Part shown: positions 22,571 to 32,770 of the stretch, in pieces
Layout: the number at the start of each line of letters is the position of its first letter
Numbering within the stretch: the first letter of the stretch is position 1
Assembly: GCA_963812885.1 (NCBI GenBank)
Contig: CAWEWZ010000008.1
Coordinates: forward strand, 124,001-188,000
DNA from: Bog-756 sp963812885
GTDB taxonomy: Bacteria; Actinomycetota; Acidimicrobiia; Acidimicrobiales; RAAP-2
Reading direction: 5' to 3'
DNA: 64,000 bases
Translations under genes and position numbers: made by a program
Notes under the pieces: generated by a model
Seen by the model: the letters and a program-made list of their open reading frames with translations, nothing else
The model's database searches: none
Told to the model about the DNA's origin: nothing

Positions 22571-22682
22571 CAGAGTGTCCTCCACCCGAGTGACGGTAGT
22601 AGAACCGGGCCCCGGCGAGCGCCGATGCCGGCTGGTGTCTGCTGGGCCCCGTCGACCGAGCACGGAGGTGGGCGATCCCCGT

Positions 22683-22688
22683 TAGGTT
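22683..22688 (+). promoter_or_regulatory. -10 box (TAGGTT) of the aldo/keto reductase gene
   Basis: TAGGTT ends six bases before the ATG at 22695, which predicts a leaderless transcript. No clear -35 is visible. Confidence 0.35.
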
Positions 22689-22694
22689 TTGCCC

Positions 22695-23681
22695 ATGTCC
22701 TACAGCGCAGCCGCACACCGCTATGACCGGATGCCCTACCGCCGATGCGGTCGCAGCGGTCTCAAACTTCCGGTGATCTCGCTCGGCCTGTGGCAGAACT
22801 TCGGCGACGCCCGACCCGCGGACGAGATCCGGACCATGCTCACCAGGGCCTTCGACCTCGGGATCACCCATTTCGATCTGGCCAACAACTACGGGCCGCC
22901 CTACGGGTCGGCCGAGACCAACGCCGGCAAGGTTCTGAACGGTGATCTGGCCCCGTACCGAGACGAGCTGATCGTGTCCACCAAGGCCGGCTACGACATG
23001 TGGCCCGGCCCGTACGGCGACGGAGGTTCGCGCAAGTACCTGTTGGGCAGCCTCGACGCCAGCCTCAAGCGGCTCGGGCTCGAGTACGTCGACATCTTCT
23101 ACTCCCACCGGCTCGACCCGGAGACGCCCCTGGAGGAGACCATGGGAGCGCTCGACGCCGCCGTGCGCCAGGGGAAGGCGCGCTACGTGGGGATCTCCTC
23201 CTACCCGCCCGAGCACAGTGCCCACGCGGCGGCGATCCTGTCACAATTGGGGACGCCGCTCCTCATCCATCAGCCCTCCTACTCCCTCTTCAACCGGTGG
23301 CCCGAGTACGGACTGGTGAGCACCCTCGGCGACCTGGGGGTGGGCTGCATCGTCTTCTCGCCCTTGGCCCAGGGGCTTCTCACCGACCGCTACCTCGAGG
23401 GGGTCCCCGAGGGCTCGCGGGCCAGTCAACCGGGAACGCTCGACGCTTCCCAGCTCACCGAGGAAACCCTGGGCAAGGTGCGAGCCCTCCGTGAGGTCGC
23501 CGAGCGGCGTGGCCAGACCATCGCCCAGCTGGCCCTGGCCTGGACGCTGCGTGATCCCCGGGTGACGTCGACCCTGGTCGGGGCCAGCAGCGTGGCCCAG
23601 CTGGAGCAGAACATCGGCACCGTCGACAACCTCGAATTCATCCCTGAAGAACTGCGCGAGATCGACAAGATCCTGCAGTAG
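22695..23681 (+). CDS. Aldo/keto reductase, YghZ/GAP-reductase-like
   Basis: NADPH-dependent (beta/alpha)8 reductase of 328 residues. The catalytic tetrad is visible: Asp and Tyr in THFDLANNYGPPYGSAE, Lys in VSTKAGYDMWPGPYGDGG and His in FYSHRLDPETP. The phrases RCGRSGLKLPVISLGLW and LVGASSVAQLEQNI match the AKR14 group (L-glyceraldehyde 3-phosphate reductase, methylglyoxal detoxification). A TTG six bases upstream is an alternative start. It is divergent from GH92. Confidence 0.85.
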   Translation: MSYSAAAHRYDRMPYRRCGRSGLKLPVISLGLWQNFGDARPADEIRTMLTRAFDLGITHFDLANNYGPPYGSAETNAGKVLNGDLAPYRDELIVSTKAGYDMWPGPYGDGGSRKYLLGSLDASLKRLGLEYVDIFYSHRLDPETPLEETMGALDAAVRQGKARYVGISSYPPEHSAHAAAILSQLGTPLLIHQPSYSLFNRWPEYGLVSTLGDLGVGCIVFSPLAQGLLTDRYLEGVPEGSRASQPGTLDASQLTEETLGKVRALREVAERRGQTIAQLALAWTLRDPRVTSTLVGASSVAQLEQNIGTVDNLEFIPEELREIDKILQ

Positions 23682-23846
23682 CGGGCCATGCTCGTTCGGC
23701 CGGACAATGGCCAGGGCGAAAGGTCGGGGCGGAACGCGCTCCATTTCCCACGAGAAATCTCCGATTCCGTTGAACACCGACTCCAACCCGACGTAGTCAG
23801 CTGCTATCGGGGGGCCGTCTAGGCACGGAGAACGAATCAATGAGAC

Positions 23847-25032
23847 ATGAACGCACGGGGCCCATGGACCATCACCTGTACCAACTCGTGCCGGCGGATA
23901 CTGGCCGGGAGTAGGAGTTGTCGGCAGTCTGACCATCGCCGCGGCGATCGCGTTTCCGGTGGCAGCGGGGGCGTCGTCGCGTTACAACCCACCGTCGTAT
24001 CTTTCACAATTCTCAAAGGTGACCAACATCGCGTCGACAGTACCGGCCAACGGGGACGTGAACCCTTATGGCATCACCGTCGTACCCCAGTCCACCGGGA
24101 GGCTGGTGGCGGGTGACACCCTGGTCAGCAACTTCAACAACGCCGCCAACTCGCAGGGGACGGGAACGACCATCGTGCAGGTCTCGCCGTGGGGATCGGT
24201 CAGCACTTTTGCCCAGATCCACGGTCCGCTGCCCGGCGCATGCCCAGGCGGGGTGGGCCTGACCACGGCGCTGGCGATACTCCCTGGCGGCTGGGTCGTG
24301 GTGGGCAGCCTGCCCACCATCGGACGGGATGTCGGACACGGCCCAGGCCGGTTGCCTGATCGTCCTCAACAACTGGGGGACACCGGTGGAGACCTGGTCG
24401 GGCGGCAATATCAACGGACCGTGGGACATGACCTCGGTGAACACGTGGGGTGGCGCCGAGATCTTCATCACGAATGTCCTGAACGGCACCGTGGCCAACA
24501 GCCCGAAGACCGTGTACGGGGGAACCGTGGTCAGGCTGGACATCAAGTTGAACCCGTGCCACCTCCCGGCGTTGGTCGGTTCGACAGTGGTCGCCACCGG
24601 GTTCGCCGAGCGCACTGACCCGGCCGCGCTCGTGGTCGGCCCACCGGCCTGGCCCTTGGGAACCAGGGGCAGCTCTATGTGGCCGACACGGTCAACAACC
24701 GCATCGCCGTGGTCCCATCGGCGCTGTGGCGGTGGACGCCGGTGGGCTATGGAGGCTTCACCCTCAGCGCGGGCGGCGCTCTCAACCAGCCACTCGGTGT
24801 GGTCCTGGCACCCAACGGGGACGTCCTCAGCGCCAACGGTGGGGACGGCAACATCGTCGAGATCACACCGTACGGTCACCAGATCGCGTCAGTGCAGATC
24901 GACCCGGCAGGAGCGGGGGGCGACCTGTTCGGCATCACCATCGCTCCCTGTGGCCATGGTGTGCTGTTCGTCGATGACGGCGACAACACACTCAAGCTGT
25001 TCGGCCCGGGGCCGTTTCACCCGCTTCACTGA
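23847..25032 (+). CDS. Secreted NHL/SMP-30-like beta-propeller protein (frameshifted)
   Basis: About 395 residues once frames are joined. The N-terminus MNARGPWTITCTNSCRR leads, after a frame change near 23908, into the export helix VGVVGSLTIAAAIAFPVAAGA. The mature part shows propeller blades: NPYGITVVPQ, GDTLVSNFNNAAN, VLNNWGTPVETWSG, GQLYVADTVNNRIAVVP, NQPLGVVLAPNGDVLSANGG and FVDDGDNTLKLFG. Frame changes lie near 24310 and 24640. Propellers of this kind bind ligands or act as lactonases, but no catalytic set can be seen. It is preceded by the aldo/keto reductase. Confidence 0.7.
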
Positions 25033-25119
25033 CCACTGACCGGTAGCCACCATGCGGGAGAGGTACGTGCGCGACGACTTCTTCCGCATGGTGCTCCGGA
25101 GTGCCTCGCCTCTCACAGA

Positions 25120-25157
25120 CCAAGGTTGTCCTGAGGGACATCTCGGGACAACCTTGG
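25120..25157. repeat. Perfect 12-base inverted repeat, possible terminator
   Basis: CCAAGGTTGTCC and GGACAACCTTGG flank a 14-base loop in the gap between the propeller gene and the solute-binding protein gene. The stem is perfect but no T-run follows on either strand, so it may be a Rho-independent-like terminator, an mRNA-end stabiliser or a protein-binding site. Confidence 0.45.
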
Positions 25158-25248
25158 CACGCGACGGCATTGCCGACAGACCGTAGAACCGAAGGGATAG
25201 CCTGACCTGAGGGCGGAATGCCCAGTTCCGACCGTCAGGGAGAAGAGC

Positions 25249-26565
25249 TTGAACCATCCGGTGACGGGCTCGGCCGGCGTGAGCCGGCGGGCCAGGATCG
25301 TGATCGCCGCCCTCGCCGCGGCGGCGTCGATCACCTCCTGCTCGGGCAACAACAGCGGAACGCCGACGTCGAGCACCACGAAATCCCAACCCGGTGCGAT
25401 CAATGTGGGGGTCATCGCCACCCGGACCGGAGTCGGTGCCGGTGACTTCGAGACATTCATCCCGGGCATGCAGGCCTACTTCGACATGCTCGACAAGGCG
25501 GGTGGCATCCACGGCCGGAAGGTCGTCCTGGCCTACAACCTCGACGACGGGGGTAACCCGACCACTTTCTCCCAGCTGTCGCACACGCTCATCGAGCAGG
25601 ACCACGCCTTTGCCGCCTTCATCTCCACCTTCTGGTTCTCCCCGAACCTCTTCGTGGAGACCAAGACACCCACCTACGGCTACAACGTGAGCGGCAACTG
25701 GGCCGGCCCCGGCAACCTGTTCGCCGCCGGAGGTTCGATCCAGGACTACCACGCCCTCGCCCCTCCGGTCGCCTACCTGGTGAAGAAGACCCACGCCTCA
25801 TCGGTTGCCCTCATCAGCTACGGACAGGGAATCCCCGGCTCCTACCCGGCCTGCACCACCCTGGACTCCGACCTGCGCAAAGGGGGGATCAAGGTCAGTT
25901 ACGCCGACTTCGACGCCTCCCTCGGGGGGAGCTTCTCCTCGGCGGTGCAGCAGATGGGCCAACGCGGATCGGACTTCGTGGTGACCTGCATGGAGGGCTC
26001 GGACAACATCACGCTGGCCCGGGCCATCCAGCAGTACGGCCTCACGATCCACCAGCTGTGGCTGAACGGGTACGACCAGGCCCTCCTCGATCAGTACAAC
26101 TCCCTCATGCAGGGCGTCTACGTGGACGCCAACGGGTTCGTCCCGTTCGCCGCCGCCGCCGACTTCCCCGGTGCGTACCCGGGCCTGGAACGCTACCTGT
26201 CGGTCATGAAAACCTACGAGCCTGATCACGTCACCGACCAGCTCTCCATGCAGGGATGGCAGTCGGCCGCGCTCCTGGCCGCCGGGATCGAGGCCGCCGG
26301 CGACCATCCGACTCAGCAGAACGTCATCGACCAGACCAACCGCATCACCGACTTCACCGCGGGCGGCATCACCGCGGTCGTCGACTGGACCAATGCCCAC
26401 ACCACGCAGACCTTTCCGGTGTGCCCGTCATTCGTCCAGGTGAAGGGCAACAACTTCGACCCGGTGGTGCGAAAGGGCCACCAGGTCTTCATCTGCTTCG
26501 GCAAGGAGGTGAACCTGCTGGACCCCGTCCCTGTCGCCGCCCCACCGGGGACACCGGGCGCCTGA
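25249..26565 (+). CDS. Branched-chain-type ABC transporter solute-binding lipoprotein
   Basis: A 438-residue periplasmic-binding-protein type 1 lipoprotein. TTG start behind GGGAGAAG, N-terminal RRARIVIAALAAAA and lipobox SITSC. The first lobe begins INVGVIATRTGVGAG and contains AYFDMLDKAGGIHGRKVVLAYNLDDGG, a hallmark of LivJ/AmiC-like receptors. The second lobe includes SYGQGIPGSYPACTTL and QGVYVDANGFVPF. It likely binds an amino acid, amide or small aromatic acid. No permease or ATPase gene is adjacent, so the partner must be elsewhere. It ends five bases before the convergent DUF2252 gene. Confidence 0.85.
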   Translation: MNHPVTGSAGVSRRARIVIAALAAAASITSCSGNNSGTPTSSTTKSQPGAINVGVIATRTGVGAGDFETFIPGMQAYFDMLDKAGGIHGRKVVLAYNLDDGGNPTTFSQLSHTLIEQDHAFAAFISTFWFSPNLFVETKTPTYGYNVSGNWAGPGNLFAAGGSIQDYHALAPPVAYLVKKTHASSVALISYGQGIPGSYPACTTLDSDLRKGGIKVSYADFDASLGGSFSSAVQQMGQRGSDFVVTCMEGSDNITLARAIQQYGLTIHQLWLNGYDQALLDQYNSLMQGVYVDANGFVPFAAAADFPGAYPGLERYLSVMKTYEPDHVTDQLSMQGWQSAALLAAGIEAAGDHPTQQNVIDQTNRITDFTAGGITAVVDWTNAHTTQTFPVCPSFVQVKGNNFDPVVRKGHQVFICFGKEVNLLDPVPVAAPPGTPGA

Positions 26566-26570
26566 TCCAG

Positions 26571-28012
26571 TCAGATGCCGATCTGGCGGTGATCCTTCCA
26601 CCGGCGATGCGGCCTGCAGCGCCCGGTAGTCCCACTCGTTGGTGTCGGCGTAGGACGCGGCGAACTCGGTGACGGCGTCGTCGAAGGCCTCGGACTTCCC
26701 GAGATAGGCCCCGATGGCGATGCGGTCGCCGGAGCGGGCATGGGCCCGGGCCAGGGTCCACCCGCACATCCTCCCCCACACGTCCATGCCCGCAGGGGTC
26801 ATCCCGTTGACCTCGACCGACCCCTTCCAGTCCCGCAGCTGCCTGAAGTAGTAGTCACGCTCCTCGCCGGCCCACGAGAACCGCTCCCAGCCGAGGAAGA
26901 TGTCGCTCGCCGCCTGCACGAGGCGCTGCCCGATCACGACACGCTGGCCGTGATTGGAGAACTTCGTCTTGGCGGTGAACCGCTCGAGCACCGAAGGCTG
27001 GGCCTCCTTGATCTGGAGGAAGAGGGGCGAGCCGTCCTCCCGGGCCAGGAAGAGCGCGATCCAGGCGTCCGTGCCCACGCTGCCGACCCCGACCACCTTC
27101 CGGGCCAGGTGGGCGAGCTCGTACTGCTCGAGCAGGTGCCGGCGGTCCGGTTGCAACGTGCGCCGGTAGTCCCGGACGATCCGGGCCAGGGTGTCGGCGG
27201 CAAGACCCGGGTCGATCCCCGGCACGAATTCCTCCACCGGGACGATGAGGGGCGGGTCGTGGATGATCCTCGTCTCGCCGTCTCGCACCCGGCACAGCTT
27301 GTCGAAGGCCTGATGGCTGTCGTGGGCGCGGGCCTTGTTGATCGCGTTCCAGACGTTCGGCGTCCGCTTGGGGTCCAGCAGGGCGCTGAAGCGGGGCAGG
27401 ATCTGCTCGACGTCGAGATGCGCGTACCACACCGACATCATCGGGATCCCAGCCAGCTCCCGCATGGTCTCCCGGTAGGACCGCACGGTCCTCCGCACGA
27501 TCCGCGTGCGCATCTTCCTCGGAGACGTCGTTCTCGCGGCCGGCGACCTCGAGGCTGGCGGCGAGCCTCTTGACGTCCCACTCCCACGGACCGGGTGCGG
27601 TCTCGTCGAAGTCGTTGACATCGAAGAACAGGTGGCGCTCCGGTGAACCGAAGACCCCGAAATTCGACATGTGGGCATCGCCGCAGAGCTGCACCTCGAA
27701 CCCGGTGACCGGCGTCGTGGCCAGATCCTCGGTCATCGGGAGCGCCGCGCCCCGGAAGTACGAGAACGGCGAAACGGACATCCGCCCGTAGCGGATGGGC
27801 ACGAGCTCTTTGATCCGGGTCTCCGCCTGGCCCTCGAGCACTGCGATGGGATCGGATCGATCGGGCTGCGGGTCCCATTCGGCATGTTGGGCGAAGGGGA
27901 CGTCGAGCCGGGCCTTCTTGCCCTGCTTGACCCGGTCCGGAGCCGAGAACCGCCGGATCTCCTTCTTCGATCGGGCCGACTTCTGCCGGATGATCGTCGA
28001 CGTCACGCTCAC
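26571..28012 (-). CDS. DUF2252 family protein (frameshifted)
   Basis: About 475 residues, ATG at 28012. The N-terminal third (KSARSKKEIRRFSAPDRVKQ, YGRMSVSPFSYFRGAA, CGDAHMSNFG, NDFDETAPGPWEWDVKRL) is in one frame. From about 27500 the protein is in another (ARIVRDYRRTLQPDRRHLLE, GSVGTDAWIALFLAR, QIKEAQPSVLE, GYLGKSEAF-like end). A last indel near 26600 would give the ending DHRQIGI. The DAH and DFDE motifs resemble the HxDxxxxN/DxD pair of aminoglycoside-kinase-like folds, so a phosphotransferase role is possible. The function is unproven. Confidence 0.85.
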
Positions 28013-28184
28013 CGCCTACCCGTCGCGCACCCTTCGGGTCCTGCTTCACGCTCGTGCTCCCTCCTCCACCTTGGGCCGGTGTCCTCTGCCCGACCGGCCA
28101 CCATGAAATCTATAAGGCAGCACCGGAGGGCACGAACTCGCCCACCTCGTCGACAATGACAGCAACGGCGCCCGCGCCGACCCG

Positions 28185-28920
28185 CTACTTCAGGATGTTG
28201 ACGGCCCGGGCGACGACCAGGATGGCCACCAGCAGCGAGATCGATTCCTCGACCATCATCGCCAGCTTGGCCCACGGCTTCACCGCCGAGACGTCCGTGG
28301 GACTGAACGCGGTGGCCGCGGTGAAGGACAGGTGGAGGTAGTCGACGAATTTCGGGTACCAGCCGTCCTCGACGAAGCGCGAATTGATCATCTCGGGAAA
28401 GACGAAGGCCGGATTGGCGGTTGTGCCGTGGGCTCGAGCAGCGGCCCCGCCGCGGTCGACCTCCCAGTACCAGAGGCGCGAAGGCGATGACGTTGGACAG
28501 CCAGATCGCCCCGCCGGCGATGAGCAGCTGGTTGGCGTCCTGGGTGAACGGCTTCGTACTGAGGATGCTGGCCACCAATCGGCCGGCCTCGAGGGCGTTG
28601 TCCGCCGAGATCAACGCGATCAGTGCGATGGTCAGAGCCCGGAGCCAGTGGTTCTCCTTGTCGATCCGACCGGGGTCACCGACGATGAGGATCCCGAGAA
28701 GCACGGTCACGACCACCAGATACCACCAGCGTGCATCACCCAGCAGCTCGGGAGGCAGTGCCCGCAGCTCGGTGGGGAGGACGCCATGGAGGGCGCCGGC
28801 GGTGAGCACGGCCAGCGCCATCGGCCAGCGTGGCTCTCCGATGTCGACGCGCTTCTTGTCGGCGGCCCCGCCCGGCACGTCGCCGACGGTTCCGGTCACG
28901 CCAGCCTGGCCGAGGGCCAC
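28185..28920 (-). CDS. Integral membrane protein, channel-like C-terminus (one frameshift)
   Basis: About 245 residues. The N-terminal half has helices PMALAVLTAGALHGVLP, WYLVVVTVLLGILIVG and LRALTIALIALISADNAL, then IAGGAIWLSNVIAFAPLVL. After a frame change near 28430-28450 the protein ends with FVDYLHLSFTAATAFSPTDV and a last helix SISLLVAILVVARAVNIL. The SFTAATAFSPTDV segment resembles the pore/filter region of two-helix potassium channels found in similar actinobacterial membrane proteins. That resemblance is from memory and not confirmed. It is upstream of DUF2252 on the same strand. Confidence 0.65.
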
Positions 28921-29100
28921 GACTCCGGGGAGGCCGGGCAGGCCGGGGTCTGGACACCAGACCGGAAACTGCCACTCACCTTCGGCTTCGACTGTGACCT
29001 CATCGTCCTGGCCTTCGCGGTTGACGGGACGACTGCCCGCCGTCGCCCCACAGTATGGATCACTGCCGTCGGCCGTCCGCGAGGGGCGCCGGGCCAGCCG

Positions 29101-31159
29101 TCACCCGGGTCCGGTAGGGCCGCCCGGCCTCAGGCCGCTGACCCCCACGATGGGCGCCGACAGGCCGAGACCGACCAGGGAACCGAGGAAGCCGGCGTCA
29201 CCGTAGGAGTAGAGGGAACCGTCCTGGCCCACGATCCAGTAGCCGCGGCCGTCGGTGGTGCCGACGATGCCGGTGACCGGGGCGTGGCTGACGATGCCCT
29301 GGCGGGGAACGGAGCCGTCGAAGGCGGCGTCGCCGAGGGCGAACACCCCGCCGTCGGAGGCCACCAGCCAGTACCCGCCACCGTCGGGGGTGGTGGCCAT
29401 GCCCACGATGGGCGAGGCCAGCGCAATGGCCCCGGTCGACCCGTGGAAGGCGGCGTCGCCGAAGGCGAACACACCGCCGTCGGAGGCCGACCAGCCAGTA
29501 CCCGCCACCGTCCGGGGTGGCGGCCATGCCCACGATGGGCTTGTTGAGGGTGAGCGCACCGGTCGAGCCGTAGAAGGAGGCGTCGCCGAAGGCGAAGACA
29601 CCGCCGTCGGAGGCGACCAGCCAGTAGCCGCCCCCGTCCGGGGTGGCGGCCATGCCCACGATGGGCTTGTTGAGGGTGAGCGAACCGGTCGACCCGTGGA
29701 AGGCGGCGTCGCCGAAGGTGAACACACCGCCGTCGGACGCCGACCAGCCAGTACCCGCCGTCATCGGGGGTGGCCGCCATGCCCACGACGGGTGCGTTGA
29801 GATGGATGCCCCCGGCCGAGCCGAAGAAGGCCGGCGTTGCCGAGGTTGAAGACGCCGCCGTCAGATCCGGCCATCCAGAGCCCCTGGTTGTCCGAGGAAC
29901 CCACCTGCAGCTGTTCGATCAGTGTCTGGAGGGTCGTGTCGTTGCTCACATTGGTGGCGGCGAAGCCGGCGGCGAAGCAGCCGACGTTCCGGACGCAGGC
30001 CACGCCGCCGAGGGAGCCGAAGGCAACCACGTTGGGGCTGGGTTCGACCGACCAGTTCGAACCGTTCCAGTTCTCGATGAACGGGCTGGGGCTGACGTTG
30101 TTGGCCCGCGGCGGCCGGTGGACCCGGTCGCCCAGCAGTTCGAGGCGACGAGGCACGTCACCGCGGTGAGGACATTTGCCGGGGTGGAGGGATCGGGACT
30201 CGGCGTCGTGGTCCAGGCCGATCCGTCCCAGTGCTCCACCAGTGTGGTCGAGGGGTTGCCCTTGGCGTCCATAGTCGAACCCACCGCCCAGCAGTCGGAG
30301 GAGCCGGTGCAGGTCACCGAGCTCAGATAGTGGCCCAGGGGCTCGGCGGGGCCGGTGTCGGGACGACCGACCAGGTGGAGCCGTTCCAGTGCTCGACCAG
30401 TGCCGGTGCTCCCGACCACGTTGGGGTCGACCCCGGGGATGAAGTTGTACTGGATCTGGTTCGGGCCGGCGAAGCCGACCGCCCAGCAGTCGGAGGCGCC
30501 GGTGCAGGTCACCGAATCGAACTGGTCATAGGGCTGACCCGACGGTGCCCGCGGGGCCTGCGACCACTGCGATCCGTTCCAGTGGAGGATGAAGCCGGCC
30601 TCGGGGTTGTTGTTGCCGTCGAGGGTGTTACCCACCGCCCAGCAGTTCGAAGAGCCGGTGCAGGTGACCGAGAAGAGGTACGCGCCGATGTCCGGGTTCG
30701 GCACGACCGACCAGGCCGAGCCGTTCCAGTGCTCGGCCAACGGGACCGGGGCCTTCTGCCCGGCCAACTCCTGGGCACCGACCGCCCAACAGTCCGACGT
30801 GGTGACGCAATCGACACTCCACAGCAGGGACGCCGGCGACCCCGGAGGGGTGACGTCCGGCCCGGCCGACCAGGTCGACCCGTTCCAGCGGTCGGCCATG
30901 GCGTGCGGCTGGGAGTTGTTGCCCAGCTTGGAGAAGGCTCCGCCGACCGCCCAGCAGCTCCAGGCACCGGTGCAGGTGGTGCCCATCAGCAGGTCGCTGC
31001 TCGGCATGCCGGTGTTGGGGCTGGTGATGATGGACCAACCCTGAGCCGCCCCGGCCCGTGCCGTCGGAACGGCCGTCGTCAGAACGACAACGTGGCGGTC
31101 ACGGCCCCCAGACAGAGCCCGATCCGCCGGGTCAAGGGGCTTCGATTCATTTTGTGCAT
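29101..31159 (-). CDS. Secreted two-part repeat protein (many frameshifts)
   Basis: About 685 residues once frames are joined. ATG 31159 (or 31150) begins a signal peptide MHKMNRSPLTRRIGLCLGAV, with a frame change just before TTAVPTARA-GAAQGW. The first half has about seven copies of a Cys-paired unit of roughly 55-60 residues, each with CTGxxDCWAVG followed by LxEHWNGSxWS. The second half (from about 29850) has 42-residue units with SDGGVFxFGDAxFxGSTG and TPDGGGYWLVA, about five copies. Both are beta-propeller-like repeat families of secreted actinobacterial proteins. At least five frame changes occur. The protein probably sits on the cell surface; no enzymatic motif is seen. Confidence 0.75.
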
Positions 31160-31324
31160 CCCTATGTATCGTCACCGTGTCTGACAGCTTGAGGAGCGCG
31201 TGGGGCGGCACCGGGGGCGACGGGCGAGGCGACGCCACAGGGGTGGAGCACCACTGCCTTTCACGCCCTCGAGCTGGGAATTCGTGCCAATGCCCGCCCG
31301 GGCGGTGGCGGCTACCGTTCGGGG

Positions 31325-32709
31325 ATGAGCAGGCCCCGGATCACCATCATCGGCGGCGGCAGCACGCACTGGACCCCCCGACTCCTCGTCGATTTCGCCA
31401 ACACCGAGGCGCTGCGTGACGTCGAGGTGACCCTCATGGACAACGACCCGGATACCCTCCCCCTGATGGCGGACGTGGCCGAGCACATCGCCAAGGTCAG
31501 AGGCATCGGGTTGTCGCGCTCACGACCCACGACCTCGATGATGCCCTCGAGGGAGCCGACATGGTGATCATCGCCTTGTCGGTCGGGGGATTCGCGAGCA
31601 TGCGCCACGATCTCGAGATCCCCGCCCGGTACGGCATCCGGCAACCGGTCGGTGACAGTGTCGGGCCGGGCGGGATCACCCGGGCGCTGCGCAGTGTGCC
31701 GGTGGTCACCGACGTGGCCCGGGCCATGGAGGATCACTGCCCGGACGCCCTGCTCGTCAACGTGAGCAATCCCCTGACCGCGCTGTGCCGCGCCGTGGCC
31801 CGCGAGTCGGACATCCGGGTCGTCGGCCTGTGCAACGAGCTGGTCGGTTTGAAGTTCTCGCTGAGCCTGCTCTTCGACGCGCCGCTGCACGAGATCGACC
31901 CGGTGTCGGCCGGGGTCAACCACCTTCCCCTGGTGACCGAGCTGCGGATCGGCGGTGCTGACGGGTTCGCCATGCTCCGCTCGGTGCTGGAGGACCCGGC
32001 CACCGGCGAGCGGGACCCGATCTGGATGGCACCGGTCGAGGGGATGCACTGGCAGAAGGTGTCCGAGGGGGACGCCTGGACCAAGGCCGACGTCGTGGCC
32101 AACAACCGGCTCAAGCTCGAGCTGTTCCGGCGCTTCGGCGTCCTGCCCGGTGCCTCGGACACCCATATCGCCGAATTCTTCCCCGGCTTCGTCACCCAGG
32201 CCTCCGACTTCGGGCGGGACTGGGGGGTCCACCACTACGGTCTCCGAGGTCACCAGAAGGACAAGGAAGCCGACGACCGAGAGGTGGTCGAGCTTCTGGC
32301 CGGCGACGAGGTCTCACCCTGGCCATCGGGAGAGCTGGTGGCCGAACTGATCGAAGGCGTGGCCACCGGCACCGAGCGGAACCTCCCCATGAACCTGCCC
32401 AACCACGGCCAGGTCGAGAACCTCCCCGAGGACGTGGTGGTGGAGTGCATCGGGGTCACCGGAGCGACGGGGGTCCGGCCCCGGGACACCGCCCACGTCG
32501 GTTCGGTGCTGGGTGAGTACCTGCGACAGATCACCACGTCCCAGGAGCTCACCGTCGACGCCGCCCTGACCGGTGACCGGACCCGGGTGGTCGAGGCCAT
32601 GCTCACCGATCAGCTGGCCGGCCACCTGCCCTACGAGCAAGTCGTGACCATGACCGACGAGCTGCTGGCCGCCACCGCCCCCTGGCTCCCCCGATTCAGG
32701 ACCTCCTGA
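31325..32709 (+). CDS. Family 4 glycoside hydrolase (one frameshift)
   Basis: NAD- and metal-dependent GH4 enzyme, about 460 residues (alpha-galactosidase / 6-phospho-glucosidase group). The Rossmann motif ITIIGGGSTHWTPRLL is at the N-terminus. A frame change near 31510 precedes GADMVIIALSVGG. The GGITRALRSVPV segment, NVSNPLTA, the metal Cys in GLCNELVG and the metal His in AGVNHLP are in order. GH4 enzymes use transient oxidation at C3 of the sugar. Alpha-galactosidase-like members lack a phosphate pocket, but the specificity cannot be read here. It is convergent with the beta-lactamase-fold gene. Confidence 0.88.
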
Positions 32710-32753
32710 CGACCCGGGCCGCTCCAGGGACCGAATCGTCTCACATGGAGCGA

Positions 32754-32770
32754 AACGGCGCCGCGCCGTT
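32754..32770. terminator. Short hairpin between convergent genes
   Basis: AACGGCG and CGCCGTT pair around a CCG loop, 45 bases after the GH4 stop and touching the end of the beta-lactamase-fold gene. It could serve transcripts from either side. There is no T-run. Confidence 0.35.

Noticed and set aside
26740..27573. A 277-residue plus-strand frame
   Set aside because: Antisense to the DUF2252 gene, whose motifs are clear.
29140..29850. Tandem 126-base repeats as a non-coding array
   Set aside because: The period is 42 codons and each unit encodes the DGGVF/FGDA protein repeat.
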